Shown piece by piece: positions 24,766 through 34,297 of a DNA stretch of 64,000 nt. The stretch is from Gilvimarinus chinensis DSM 19667. Lineage in GTDB: Bacteria > Pseudomonadota > Gammaproteobacteria > Pseudomonadales > Cellvibrionaceae. The position numbers were made by a program, and so were the translations under genes. The notes below the pieces were generated by a model. It had not been told where the DNA came from. It ran no database searches and saw only the letters and a list, made by a program, of their open reading frames with translations. Where the stretch lies: the NCBI RefSeq assembly GCF_000377745.1, contig NZ_KB898713.1, positions 62,001 through 126,000 on the forward strand. Direction: 5' to 3'. The stretch's first letter is position 1; each line of letters starts with the position of its first letter.

Positions 24766-27700
24766 ATGCCTATGTCGAAAAGTATTACAGGAACCTTAAT
24801 GGTGCCTTGCACCTTACGTCTGTCCACATTGTCCTTTGCTATCGCCCTTGCCGCCTGCTCGCCGGCAGATGAGCCAGGTAGCGATGTTTCCACCAACTCA
24901 GCGCCCAGCAAAGTCGCAGAGCAGCCGGTACAGACTAAACCTCTGGCTCCCGAAAAAGTGACTGCAATTGACGATGCGGCGGCGGCTAAGCGGGCCAAGA
25001 GTCTTGAGGCGAAAATCAGCCTTGAGCTGGCCGATGGTCTGGAGATGAAGCTCTGGGCTACAGAGCAGCTGCTGGCCGATCCGGTTGCGCTCAGCATGGA
25101 CTATTCGGGCAACGCCTGGGTGGCCATTACCCATCGCAGTAATAATTCAGAATTTGATATTCGCCCTTACCCCCATTGGCTAACACCTGCTCAGTCGATG
25201 CAGACGGTAGAAGATCGGCGTGCGTTCTTAAAGGATTACTTCAATGCGGATAAAGGTTTAACCGCCGACGATGTGCCCGACAGAAATAAAGACGGCGTTC
25301 ACGACTGGCAAGATCTGGCAGTCGTGAAGGAAGAGGTGTTACAGGTTTCCGATACCAGTGGTGACGGCCGCGCGGATCGTGCGCAGGTTTTCCTTGAAGA
25401 CTTCAACAATGAAGTGACCGACGTGCTCGGTGGTATTTACTACCACAATGAGCTGAAAGAATTATTTCTGGCGGTGGCGCCCCACGCCTGGCGTGTAAAA
25501 GACAGCGATGGGGATGGCATTGCTGATGAAAAGCATCAGATGTCAGACGGTTTTGGTGTTCATATTGGTTTCAGTGGTCACGGTATGTCCGGTGTCACCA
25601 TGGGGCCGGACGGCCGAATTTATTACGGTATTGGCGATGTGGGCGCCAATATTACCGATAACGACGGTAACAATTATCCGCACCCCAACCGTGGGGTGGT
25701 GGTTCGCAGCGAGCCCGATGGCAGCAACTTTGAGGTGTTTGCTTACGGCGTGCGCAATACGCACGAGTTTGTTTTTGATAAATACGGCAATTTGATCAGC
25801 GTAGATAACGATGGCGATCACCCCGGTGAATACGAGCGCCTGGTGTATCTGGTGGATGGTTCGGACTCGGGCTGGCGCATCAACTGGCAGTTTGGGAAAT
25901 ACACCGACCCCAAAAACAACACCTACAAGGTATGGATGGATGAGGAGTTTTATAAGCCTCGTTTTGATTCTCAGGCCGCCCATATTTTACCTCCAGTCGC
26001 CCCTTACCACGCGGGCCCGACCGGCATGGTTTATCACCCGGGCACGGGCTTGAGCGAGCGCTGGGAAGATCACTTTTTTATTGTTGAGTACACCGGCAAC
26101 GCGCCCCGCTCGGGCATCAATGCGTTCACCTTGAAACCCGATGGCGCGGGCTTTGCGCTGGACACTGATGAGAAGTTTGTTCGCGGTGCGCAAATTACCG
26201 GTTTGGATATTGGCCCTGATGGGGCGTTATACGGCAGCGACTGGATTGAGGGTTGGGGTCGCAATGGCAAAGGGCGAATCTGGAAAATTGATACCCCAGA
26301 GGGCGCCGATCAGGCAGAGCGTGAGCAAACCAAATCCCTGCTGCAAGAAGATTTAAGCCAGCGTGACGCTGAGTCTTTGGCTGCGCTTTTGGGGCATGAC
26401 GATATGCGGGTTCGCTCGCGCGCTCAGTTCGAGTTTGTGGCCCGTGGCGATCAGACCACTTTACTGCAAACCCTTAAAGCCAGCGATAACCAATTGGCCC
26501 GTATTCACGCCATTTGGGGTATAGGGCAGTTCGCCCGTAAGGACGCTTCGGCCGCCGAAGCATTGACCCGCTATTTATTGGAAGATAAAGACCCAGAAAT
26601 TCGCGCCCAGGTGGCCAAGGTTATGGGCGATGCCGAGTACGCAGCGGGCGCCGATGCCTTGGTATCCAACCTCACTCACAGTGAGCCACGCGTGCGATTC
26701 TTTGCCACTCAGGCTCTGGGCCGTTTGGGGCAGGCAAGTGCGGTTCAGCCTATCGTAAACATGCTTGAAGCCAATAACGACGAGGATGTTTATCTGCGCC
26801 ACGGCGGTGCAACCGCCTTGGCGCGTATCGGCGATGTAGCCGCGCTGGCCGCCTTGGCAGATCATCCATCAGAAGCCGTGCGAATAGCTGCGGTAGTGGC
26901 ATTGGGTCGCCTACAAAGCGCTAAGCTCAGTGAGTTTCTGGACGATGACAGTCAGTATGTTGTCACTGCCGCGGCGCGCCTCATTAATGACGACCTTTTT
27001 GTCGAGGGTGCCCTTGAGCCTTTGGCTCAGTTGCTGGGCACAACGTCGTATAAAAACCCAGAGTTGCTGCGCCGGGCGATCAACGCCAATGCGTTTGTGG
27101 CAGACAAAGCCTCTGCAGAGCGCTTGGCAAACTTCGCAGCGGATACCTCAACAGAGGCCGCGCTGCGCTCCGAAGCATTGGCGGCGTTAACCTTCTGGGA
27201 GTCACCTTCGGTGTTTGACCGCGTCAGTGGTCGGTACCGTGGTGAGCGCGAAGGCGATGCGGCCATAGCCCGTGAAGTTCTGGCGGATATTTATCCGGCG
27301 TTGCTGCAAGACAGTGAGGTCAGTGTGCGTGTGGCGGCGGCCAATGCCTTAGGGGTGCTGGCCTTTGCCGATGCCGCCGAGCGTCTGGTTAACTCCATTC
27401 AAAGCGATGCCGATGCCGAGGTGCGTCTGACCGCGCTGAAGAATCTGCAGCGAATTGGTTACGGTGATATGCAAAAAGTCGTCTATGACGCCTTGAACGA
27501 TAAAGAAGAAAGTGTGCGTATGACCGCTTTGACACTGGTACCGCAATTGGATCTTCCGGTGGAAACCAAAGTCGACATGCACACCATTTTGCTGGCGCAA
27601 GGCACTGTGGGTGAAAAGCAAGCGGCGTATAAGTCGCTGGCCAATATCCAGGACGCCGAGGCGTATAAGGTACTGGCCACCGAGCTTAAAAAGCTGATGG

Positions 27701-28287
27701 CCGGTGAGATTGAGCCAGAAGTAAAGCTAGAGCTGGTGAACGCAGCTGCCGCTGCAGGGCAGCCAAACCTTACGCAGCTGCTGGCCGATTACGAAGCCAG
27801 TAAAGATCAAACCAATCAGGTCGAACGCTACGCTGAGGCACTGAAAGGCGGTGACCCCCGCAGCGGATTTGCCTTGTTTAGCTACAACAGTACCGCTCAG
27901 TGTGTGCGCTGCCATGTGATCGGTCCGCGCGGCAGCCATGTGGGGCCAGAGCTGACCGATATCGGCAACCTGCTGACCCGTGAGCAGTTGTTGGAAGCCA
28001 TGGTTGATCCGGGTGCCCGTATTGCGCCTGGCTTTGGTAACACCACCGTCACTCTGAATAATGGCGAGGTGATTGAAGGGTTGTTCGCTGCCGAGGCCGA
28101 TGACAGCATTACGGTTAAGTCCACCGATGGCACTGAACACACGATCAAGCGTTCAGACATTGCTGAACAAGCCTATTCACCTTCGGGCATGCCGCCCATG
28201 GGACTGATGCTGGAGAAGGGCCAGGTTCGTGATTTGGTCGAATACTTATACTGGCAGCGTGGGCAGTCAGAGGCTGTGTCTCACTGA
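24766..28287 (+). CDS. PVC-type heme-binding dehydrogenase-like lipoprotein
   Basis: 1173-residue exported protein. The N-terminus is a lipoprotein signal (LSFAIALAAC). Residues about 90-520 form a beta-propeller related to PQQ-dependent glucose/sorbosone dehydrogenases, with several Ca-type loops (DRNKDGVHDW, DTSGDGRADR, DSDGDGIADE). About 540-1000 is a HEAT-repeat array. The C-terminal cytochrome c-like domain has CVRCH (1046-1050) and a later Met-rich GMPPMGLM that could give the axial Met. This is the TIGR02604/TIGR02603 architecture typical of Planctomycetes and Verrucomicrobia. Start could be GTG 24763, ATG 24766 or ATG 24772; no ribosome site decides. Likely a periplasmic electron-donating sugar oxidoreductase; the substrate is unknown. 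Confidence 0.85.
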   Translation: MPMSKSITGTLMVPCTLRLSTLSFAIALAACSPADEPGSDVSTNSAPSKVAEQPVQTKPLAPEKVTAIDDAAAAKRAKSLEAKISLELADGLEMKLWATEQLLADPVALSMDYSGNAWVAITHRSNNSEFDIRPYPHWLTPAQSMQTVEDRRAFLKDYFNADKGLTADDVPDRNKDGVHDWQDLAVVKEEVLQVSDTSGDGRADRAQVFLEDFNNEVTDVLGGIYYHNELKELFLAVAPHAWRVKDSDGDGIADEKHQMSDGFGVHIGFSGHGMSGVTMGPDGRIYYGIGDVGANITDNDGNNYPHPNRGVVVRSEPDGSNFEVFAYGVRNTHEFVFDKYGNLISVDNDGDHPGEYERLVYLVDGSDSGWRINWQFGKYTDPKNNTYKVWMDEEFYKPRFDSQAAHILPPVAPYHAGPTGMVYHPGTGLSERWEDHFFIVEYTGNAPRSGINAFTLKPDGAGFALDTDEKFVRGAQITGLDIGPDGALYGSDWIEGWGRNGKGRIWKIDTPEGADQAEREQTKSLLQEDLSQRDAESLAALLGHDDMRVRSRAQFEFVARGDQTTLLQTLKASDNQLARIHAIWGIGQFARKDASAAEALTRYLLEDKDPEIRAQVAKVMGDAEYAAGADALVSNLTHSEPRVRFFATQALGRLGQASAVQPIVNMLEANNDEDVYLRHGGATALARIGDVAALAALADHPSEAVRIAAVVALGRLQSAKLSEFLDDDSQYVVTAAARLINDDLFVEGALEPLAQLLGTTSYKNPELLRRAINANAFVADKASAERLANFAADTSTEAALRSEALAALTFWESPSVFDRVSGRYRGEREGDAAIAREVLADIYPALLQDSEVSVRVAAANALGVLAFADAAERLVNSIQSDADAEVRLTALKNLQRIGYGDMQKVVYDALNDKEESVRMTALTLVPQLDLPVETKVDMHTILLAQGTVGEKQAAYKSLANIQDAEAYKVLATELKKLMAGEIEPEVKLELVNAAAAAGQPNLTQLLADYEASKDQTNQVERYAEALKGGDPRSGFALFSYNSTAQCVRCHVIGPRGSHVGPELTDIGNLLTREQLLEAMVDPGARIAPGFGNTTVTLNNGEVIEGLFAAEADDSITVKSTDGTEHTIKRSDIAEQAYSPSGMPPMGLMLEKGQVRDLVEYLYWQRGQSEAVSH

Positions 28288-28307
28288 CCGAATTGAGTGT
28301 AAGCAAT

Positions 28308-28340
28308 AAAAAAGAGCCACATAATGTGGCTCTTTTTTTT
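28308..28340. terminator. Bidirectional terminator
   Basis: Stem AAAGAGCCAC (28311-28320) with GTGGCTCTTT (28326-28335), flanked by an A tract upstream and T8 downstream. It serves the heme protein gene on the plus strand and the DUF1080 gene on the minus strand. Confidence 0.9.
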
Positions 28341-28384
28341 GGTTAACACTTTTCTTTTAGCGCATCCTGCAACGAATCAATGGG

Positions 28385-29248
28385 CTAATATTGGCAGGCA
28401 CCAGCATCGTGTTTGATCAGGTAGTCTTTGTAGTTGCTGGCGTCTTTGTCCATACAGCCTTCCAAATTCAGTAACTTAACGCTGCGAAAATCGATGGGCG
28501 AGGACTCGGCCTGCAGTGCAATGTAGCCGCTGCTCAGAGCTGTGCCATCGTCTTTTTGCAAATCGGTATAGCGCATGACCTCAATCCCGTTGACTTTGTG
28601 TACCGCTAATTCGCGGCCGTGCACCTCTAGCTCGACGGTAACCCACTGATCCCCCGCAAAGGTTGTGCTCGTGGAGTTAATGCAGTGATCTTTGCGCAGC
28701 ACAGGCGCCATGACCACGTGGGTGCCGGGGGTGCACAGGTTGGCGGTGCTGCGCTCGCCCGACTCTTTACCGCCCAGTAACTGGTATTCAATACTCAACG
28801 GAAAGTCTTGCCCCAGGGCCATGGTTTCGGGCGCCTGAGCATGATACATAATGCCGTTGTTGCGCCAGGCCCACTCGGGGCCGCCATCCACTTGCGCCCC
28901 GGTGAAGCGATACTCCACCTGCAGGCGGTAGTAAGAGAATGGGCGTTCCTTGTAAAAAATATGGCCAAAATCGTCGTTAAAATCCGGGTATTGGTCGTAG
29001 CGAACTTTTAATAGCCCGTCTTCGGCGCGAAATGTATCGTGGGTGTTTTCACCGAGTTTAGAGTGGCGAACTTTAATCGCCCAGTTGTTTAAGTCTTTAC
29101 CGTTAAACAGTTCCTGCCAATCGCTAGCAGTGGGAGCGGCTAGAGTGGCGGCGGGGCTTAGGGCAAAAACAAGGGCGAGGGGTTTGAGTGCAGGCACCTT
29201 GGCTGAAGGCATAATCTTGGGTAAAGGCATAACCCTGAGTGAATACAT
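28385..29248 (-). CDS. DUF1080 protein (3-keto-disaccharide hydrolase family)
   Basis: 287 residues. CGGAGCC upstream supports this ATG. A long N-terminus with a hydrophobic stretch ending ATLAA is a probable signal peptide. The DUF1080 beta-sandwich follows: DWQELFNGKDLNNW, FRAEDGLLKVRYD, then GIMYHAQ and SIEYQLLGG. Family members cleave 3-keto-glycosides by hydrolysis or beta-elimination. An added C-terminal piece, GCMDKDASNYKDYLIKHDAG followed by ACQY, resembles the GCxDxxAxNYxxxAxxDDGSC repeat common in Bacteroidetes secreted proteins. It converges on the dehydrogenase-like gene; a role in the same pathway is inferred. Confidence 0.87.
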   Translation of the reverse strand: MYSLRVMPLPKIMPSAKVPALKPLALVFALSPAATLAAPTASDWQELFNGKDLNNWAIKVRHSKLGENTHDTFRAEDGLLKVRYDQYPDFNDDFGHIFYKERPFSYYRLQVEYRFTGAQVDGGPEWAWRNNGIMYHAQAPETMALGQDFPLSIEYQLLGGKESGERSTANLCTPGTHVVMAPVLRKDHCINSTSTTFAGDQWVTVELEVHGRELAVHKVNGIEVMRYTDLQKDDGTALSSGYIALQAESSPIDFRSVKLLNLEGCMDKDASNYKDYLIKHDAGACQY

Positions 29249-29323
29249 AGTGGCTCCGTTATTTTATTAGTAAAACCTCTATCAAATATACACTAACGGA
29301 GCTGGGCTGGGGGAGTTTAACGC

Positions 29324-30124
29324 TTACTCCCCAATGGTGTGGTTCATCGCCCGCGAGGGGTGGTCGCAGTCGGCGTTGCCCACGACTTTGGCGGGTACGC
29401 CGGCCACGGTGGTGCGCGCAGGCACCGATTTCAGTACCACACTGCCAGCGCCCACTTTAGCGCAGTGCCCAATTTCAATATTGCCGAGAATTTTGGCGCC
29501 GGCGCTGATGAGTACGCCACTGCGCACTTTGGGGTGGCGGTCGCCGCTCTCTTTGCCAGTGCCGCCCAAGGTGACCGCCTGCATAATGGATACATCGTCT
29601 TCCACCACGGCGGTTTCGCCAATCACAATGCCCGTACCATGGTCGAGCATAATGCCCCGGCCAATACGAGCGGCTGGATGGATGTCGACGGCAAACACCA
29701 CCGAGATGCGATTTTGCAGAAACAACGCCATGGCGCGGCGTTCACGCGTCCACAGCCAGTGTGCGATACGGTAGGCCTGCAGGGCGTGAAAGCCTTTAAA
29801 AAATAAAAACGGTGTTGTCAGCGAGCAGCAGGCCGAGTCGCGTTCGTTAATCGCCTGAATGTCGGCGCGCATGGCCGCGCCTATGCTGGCATCGTCCGCC
29901 AAAGCCTCATCGATTACCTCGCGCACCGAGATAGCGGGCAGCGCCGGGCTCTCCAGCTTATTGGCCAAATGGAAACTAAGGGCGTCTTCCAACGTGGTGT
30001 GATTGAGAATCGTGGCGTACAGAAAACTCGCCAGCATAGGCTCTTTGGCAGCCTGCTCGGTGGCGCTGTGGCGAATTTGTTCCCATACCGGGTCGGCGCT
30101 GGTGGCGGCCTGCTGAATGGTCAT
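29324..30124 (-). CDS. cysE: Serine O-acetyltransferase
   Basis: Makes O-acetylserine from serine and acetyl-CoA, the carbon donor for cysteine synthesis. 266 residues. N-terminal helical domain (about 1-140), then left-handed beta-helix hexapeptide repeats with the signature DIHPAARIGRGIMLDHGTG (catalytic His) and GETAVVEDDVSIMQAVTLGGTG. AAAGGAG precedes the ATG. Feedback inhibition by cysteine is usual in this long form. Single gene, 57 bases after srkA on the same strand. Confidence 0.96.
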   Translation of the reverse strand: MTIQQAATSADPVWEQIRHSATEQAAKEPMLASFLYATILNHTTLEDALSFHLANKLESPALPAISVREVIDEALADDASIGAAMRADIQAINERDSACCSLTTPFLFFKGFHALQAYRIAHWLWTRERRAMALFLQNRISVVFAVDIHPAARIGRGIMLDHGTGIVIGETAVVEDDVSIMQAVTLGGTGKESGDRHPKVRSGVLISAGAKILGNIEIGHCAKVGAGSVVLKSVPARTTVAGVPAKVVGNADCDHPSRAMNHTIGE

Positions 30125-30181
30125 AGTGGCTCCTTTGCATGCTCACACCATTATTGTGGCACGGCGGGCAGATTTCTAGTG

Positions 30182-31180
30182 TTAGAACACCTCTAGCGCG
30201 GGTTCGTTCAGCGCCGCTAATTGCTCGCGCAGCTCCAATATATGTTCGGCCCAGTAGCGTTCGGTGTTAAACCAGGGAAAGCTGTGGGGAAACGCCGGGT
30301 CGGACCATCGCTTTGCCAGCCAGCCCGCGTAATGCATGATGCGCAGGGTGCGAAGCGCCTCAATAAGCAGCAGCTCGGCCGGATTAAAGTCGCAAAACTC
30401 GCGGTAGCCTTCGAGTATTTCTGCCAGTTGCGCGGTCTGCTGAGCTCGCTCGCCGGACAGCAACATCCACAAGTCCTGCACCGCGGGCCCCGAGCGGGCA
30501 TCGTCAAAATCCACAAAGTGCGGTACATCGTCGCGCCACAAAATATTGCCCGGATGGCAATCGCCGTGCAGGCGAATGCTGGCGTACTGATTGTTGGCAA
30601 AAATCGCGTTGCAGCGAGCGATTAAGTCTTGTCCCAGGCTTTCATAGGCCGCTTGCAGCGATTCGGGAATAAAATGATTGGCCAGCAAAAACTCATAACT
30701 TTGCACCGCAAAGGTGTCGGTGTTGAGTTCGGGGCGGTGAACGAAGGGTTTGGCCTTGCCCAGTGCGTGAATGCGCCCCAGAGCGCGCCCCAAACTGAGC
30801 AGGTGATCAAAGTTGTCTAAGGTGGGGGCATGGCCACCCTGGCGCGGGTATAGGCTAAAGCGAAACCCTTCATAGCTGAACAGGGTCTTGTCGCCTTGCT
30901 GCAGCGGCGGCACGACGGAAACGCCTAAATCAAACAGTTGCTGCGAAAATTGATGCTCTTCGAGAATCTGCTCGTCACTCCAGCGCTCCGGCCGGTAAAA
31001 CTTGGCAATGAGCGGGCTCTTACCTTCTATGCCCACCTGATAAACCCGATTTTCGTAGCTGTTGAGGGCAAAAACCCTCGCGTCACACCAGTGGCCCAGG
31101 CTTTCCACGGCGTCCATCACCAGGTCTGGTGTCAGGGCTTGGTAGGCGTGGGGTTGGGTGTTGTTCTCGCTGTCGCTCAT
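30182..31180 (-). CDS. srkA: Stress response kinase A (YihE/RdoA)
   Basis: 332-residue eukaryotic-like Ser/Thr kinase of the APH/choline kinase fold, which in E. coli counteracts toxin-linked death during stress. Catalytic loop IRLHGDCHPGNILW (about 195-208) and Mg-binding FVDFDDARSGP (about 214-224). RVYQVG and LIAKFYRPERW mark the ATP-binding lobe with its lysine. Length matches the family. In E. coli it sits with dsbA; here no dsbA is near. Confidence 0.92.
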   Translation of the reverse strand: MSDSENNTQPHAYQALTPDLVMDAVESLGHWCDARVFALNSYENRVYQVGIEGKSPLIAKFYRPERWSDEQILEEHQFSQQLFDLGVSVVPPLQQGDKTLFSYEGFRFSLYPRQGGHAPTLDNFDHLLSLGRALGRIHALGKAKPFVHRPELNTDTFAVQSYEFLLANHFIPESLQAAYESLGQDLIARCNAIFANNQYASIRLHGDCHPGNILWRDDVPHFVDFDDARSGPAVQDLWMLLSGERAQQTAQLAEILEGYREFCDFNPAELLLIEALRTLRIMHYAGWLAKRWSDPAFPHSFPWFNTERYWAEHILELREQLAALNEPALEVF

Positions 31181-31223
31181 AGAAGCACTGTTATCCGCTG
31201 AGTGAGGGCGACATTGTACGGCT

Positions 31224-31907
31224 TTAGTGCTCCGGCGTGCGCGCTAATGCCCAAATTTGTATCGAAGCGGCGCCGGCTTTTATCAGTAGCTTGCTTAACG
31301 CCCGGGCGGTGGTTGTGGTGGTCACAATGTCATCGACCAGGGCGACATGCAGCTCGGCGACGGACTCTGCCTTATACACACCGCGAATGGCGAGCATTCG
31401 ATCTTTACGGTTTAACCCATGCAGTGCGGGGGAGTGAGCGATTTTGTGCAAAAGGTCGGTGCGCACCGGTGCCTGCGAGGCACGGCTGGCAGCTTGAGCC
31501 AGCCACAGCGTCTGGTCGAAGCCACGTTTTAGCAGTCCGCGCCAGTGCATGGGCACAGGTACTATCACATCGGCGCTGGCGTTTTGCCGATGCAGCTGTT
31601 GCTGAAACTGCTGCCCCAGAAAGTGAGCGCTGGCTAGGCAGCGTTCAAACTTGAAACGGCCGATTAAGTAGTCCAGGGGGAACTCGTACCGATAGGGGAT
31701 AACACTGCGGCAAAAGGCGGGCGGCTCCGTCAGGCAGCGGCCGCAGGTGGTTGAGGGTTGGTTACAGGGCAGAGCGCATTGGTCGCAGGCATAAAACGTG
31801 TCGGTTTCGAGTTCTTGCAGCATTCGCTGGCACGCAACGCAAACCCGTTGTGTGGTTTGGCGGCGACACAGGAGGCAGAGCTGCGATAAGTACTGTGATA
31901 AAGGCAC
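31224..31907 (-). CDS. comF: ComF family phosphoribosyltransferase-like protein
   Basis: 227 residues. N-terminal zinc-ribbon-like double-CxxC region (LCLLCRR, VCVACQ, CDQCALPC, CGRC) followed by a phosphoribosyltransferase domain with the PRPP loop ALVDDIVTTTTTA (about 189-201). Associated with natural transformation (ComF/GntX); the enzyme reaction is unknown. GTG start with no clear ribosome site, placed so that the Cys-rich region is complete. The start codon abuts the BirA operator of the divergent bioB promoter, as also seen for comF/bioB neighbours in Pseudomonas relatives. Confidence 0.88.
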   Translation of the reverse strand: MPLSQYLSQLCLLCRRQTTQRVCVACQRMLQELETDTFYACDQCALPCNQPSTTCGRCLTEPPAFCRSVIPYRYEFPLDYLIGRFKFERCLASAHFLGQQFQQQLHRQNASADVIVPVPMHWRGLLKRGFDQTLWLAQAASRASQAPVRTDLLHKIAHSPALHGLNRKDRMLAIRGVYKAESVAELHVALVDDIVTTTTTARALSKLLIKAGAASIQIWALARTPEH

Positions 31908-31961
31908 TTGTTAACCAAAATTCCGTTTTTAGGTTGACAGCGAAACCGCCGTCTTTATGAT
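31908..31961 (+). promoter_or_regulatory. BirA operator and bioB promoter
   Basis: TTGTTAACC (31908-31916), 15-base spacer, GGTTGACAG (31932-31940), against the BirA consensus TTGTAAACC-N15-GGTTTACAA. The right half contains a -35 TTGACA (31934-31939) that is 16 bases from a -10 TATGAT (31956-31961), so biotin-bound BirA would block RNA polymerase directly. The left half is one base from the GTG of comF. Confidence 0.88.
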
Positions 31962-32036
31962 GTCCGTTTACCGAGATTAGCAGTTGCGCGGCCTGTTGCC
32001 AGAGCGAGCGCATCAAACCGAACCGATGGAAAGACT

Positions 32037-33098
32037 ATGAACGCTTCTGTATCTGCCCCCGCTGTGCGTCACGACTGGTCGCGCAAAGAGATTTTAGAGC
32101 TGTTGGCGCTGCCGTTTAACGACTTGCTGTTTCAGGCGCAAACCGTACACCGGGCTCACTTTAATGCTAATGAAGTTCAGGTAAGTACCTTGTGCTCCAT
32201 TAAAACAGGTGCCTGCCCGGAAGATTGCGCGTATTGTCCGCAAAGCGCGCGCTATGACACCGGCCTGGAAAAAGAAAAGCTGATGGCGGTGGAAAAAGTG
32301 ATTGAGGAGGCGCGCGCCGCCAAGGCCAATGGGGCTACCCGTTTCTGTATGGGGGCCGCCTGGCGCTCCCCGCGAGGCAAAGATATGCCCTACGTCACCA
32401 AGATGGTGAGCCAGGTTAAATCTTTGGGGCTGGAAACCTGCATGACTCTGGGCATGCTGGATGAACATCAGGCGCGCGAGCTAGCGGATGCCGGGCTTGA
32501 TTATTACAACCATAATCTGGATACCTCGCCCGAATACTACGGTGAAATCATCACCACGCGAACCTACGAAGACCGCCTGCAAACCCTCGCCAATGTGCGC
32601 TCTGCTGGCATGAAAGTATGCTGTGGCGGGATTGTCGGTATGGGTGAAGAGGCCGCCGACCGCGCGGGCTTGCTGCAGCAACTGGCGAACATGCCCGAGC
32701 ATCCCGAGTCCGTGCCTATCAATATGCTGGTGCGGGTCGAGGGCACCCCCTTGGAGCAAGAGGCCGATCTCGACCCTATCGACTTTATTCGCACCATCGC
32801 TGTGGCTCGCATTATTATGCCGCAGTCTCATGTGCGTCTTTCGGCCGGCCGTGAAGAAATGAGCGACGAAATGCAGGCCATGGCCTTTTTTGCCGGTGCC
32901 AACTCTATTTTTTATGGGGAAAAACTCCTCACCACCGCCAACCCAGAAGCCAACAAAGACATGCAGTTGTTTGCGCGTTTGGGGATCAAGCCCGAAGAGC
33001 GCCATGTTCACGACGACGATGAAGCCGTAGAGGCGGATATCGCCGCGTCGCTCGAAGCCGCGCACAACGATCAGTTTTTCTATAACGCGGCTCAGTAA
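32037..33098 (+). CDS. bioB: Biotin synthase
   Basis: Radical-SAM enzyme that inserts sulfur into dethiobiotin. 353 residues. The 4Fe-4S motif is CPEDCAYC (CxxxCxxC), followed by the TIM-barrel segments [25 protein letters not shown] and [13 protein letters not shown], and the [2Fe-2S] Cys/Arg ligands including [14 protein letters not shown] precedes the ATG. First gene of bioB-bioF-bioHC-bioD under the BirA operator; bioA is outside the window. Confidence 0.98.
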   Translation: MNASVSAPAVRHDWSRKEILELLALPFNDLLFQAQTVHRAHFNANEVQVSTLCSIKTGACPEDCAYCPQSARYDTGLEKEKLMAVEKVIEEARAAKANGATRFCMGAAWRSPRGKDMPYVTKMVSQVKSLGLETCMTLGMLDEHQARELADAGLDYYNHNLDTSPEYYGEIITTRTYEDRLQTLANVRSAGMKVCCGGIVGMGEEAADRAGLLQQLANMPEHPESVPINMLVRVEGTPLEQEADLDPIDFIRTIAVARIIMPQSHVRLSAGREEMSDEMQAMAFFAGANSIFYGEKLLTTANPEANKDMQLFARLGIKPEERHVHDDDEAVEADIAASLEAAHNDQFFYNAAQ

Positions 33099-33106
33099 GC
33101 CTCTGC

Positions 33107-34297
33107 ATGAACCCTTTTGAACGCCACCTGCAGGCGGTGCTGCACGAGCGCCGCCTGCAGCACCGCTATCGCTCGCGACCCACAATATCCTCAGTCCAAG
33201 GCCCTGAAATGGTTGTGGAGGGTGAGCGTTATTTAAACTTCTGCAGCAATGATTATCTCGGTTTGGCCAGTCACCCCGAGTTGCGGACCGCTATGGTCGA
33301 TGCCGCGCAGCAATGGGGGGTAGGCAGTGGTGCCTCCCATCTGGTCTGCGGCCACAGTGATGAACATCACCAGCTTGAACGCGAGCTGGCGGAGTTTTGT
33401 GGTCGCGAGCGAGCGCTGGTGTTCTCTACCGGTTATATGGCAAATCTGGGTGCTATTAACGCGCTGGTAGGCAAGGGCGACGCGGTGCTGGAGGATCGGC
33501 TTAATCACGCGTCGCTGTTGGATGCGGGTTTACTCAGCGGCGCCAGGTTCAGTCGTTTTCAGCACAATAGCCTGGATTCTTTGCGCCAGCAGCTGGAGCA
33601 TGCGAGCCAGAAGGCGGCTAAGAGCCTGGTGGTGGTCGATGGCGTGTTCAGTATGGATGGCGATTTAGCCCCCTTGCCCGAACAGGCGGCCTTGGTTGCC
33701 GAGCACAACGCCTGGCTCATGGTGGATGACGCTCATGGCTTTGGCTGCCTGGGCGCCAACGGGGCTGGGGTGCTAGAGCATTATGGTTTGACGCAAAGGG
33801 ATGTCCCTGTGCTGATGGGCACCTTGGGTAAAGCGGTGGGCAGCTTTGGCGCGTTTGTGGCCGGTTCTGACGCGTTGATCGAAACCTTAATTCAGATGGC
33901 GCGCAGTTATATTTACACCACGGCACTGCCACCAGCGGTGGCAGCGGCGACACGCCAGAGCTTACGTACTATAAAAGCCGAGCCCTGGCGGCGGGAGCAT
34001 TTGCACCGGCTAATACAGCGGTTTCGCGGTGGCGCACAGGCGCTGGGGCTGCAGTTGATGGATTCACCGACGGCGATCCAGCCAATCCTTATCGGCAGGG
34101 ACGAACTCGCTTTGCACTATTCTCAAACCTTGCGCCAACGGGGTTTTTGGGTCAGTGCTATTCGCCCGCCCACCGTCCCCGAGGGGAGCGCCCGCTTGCG
34201 AGTGACTCTGTCCGCGGCGCACTCTGACGCTCAGGTCGATGGTTTATTGCAAGCCCTTGCGCAGGTGCATGCCGAGCTAGGCGGGAGCGAACGTTGA
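33107..34297 (+). CDS. bioF: 8-amino-7-oxononanoate synthase
   Basis: PLP enzyme joining pimeloyl-ACP/CoA with alanine. 396 residues. [11 protein letters not shown] near residue 47, substrate/PLP contacts [27 protein letters not shown] (PLP Asp/His) and the PLP lysine in [14 protein letters not shown]. It starts 8 bases after bioB and its stop overlaps the next start (TGATG). Confidence 0.97.
   Translation: MNPFERHLQAVLHERRLQHRYRSRPTISSVQGPEMVVEGERYLNFCSNDYLGLASHPELRTAMVDAAQQWGVGSGASHLVCGHSDEHHQLERELAEFCGRERALVFSTGYMANLGAINALVGKGDAVLEDRLNHASLLDAGLLSGARFSRFQHNSLDSLRQQLEHASQKAAKSLVVVDGVFSMDGDLAPLPEQAALVAEHNAWLMVDDAHGFGCLGANGAGVLEHYGLTQRDVPVLMGTLGKAVGSFGAFVAGSDALIETLIQMARSYIYTTALPPAVAAATRQSLRTIKAEPWRREHLHRLIQRFRGGAQALGLQLMDSPTAIQPILIGRDELALHYSQTLRQRGFWVSAIRPPTVPEGSARLRVTLSAAHSDAQVDGLLQALAQVHAELGGSER

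Noticed and set aside
32481-33185. Long open frame antisense to bioB
   Set aside because: Shadow of the well-conserved bioB gene, with glycine-rich low-complexity translation.
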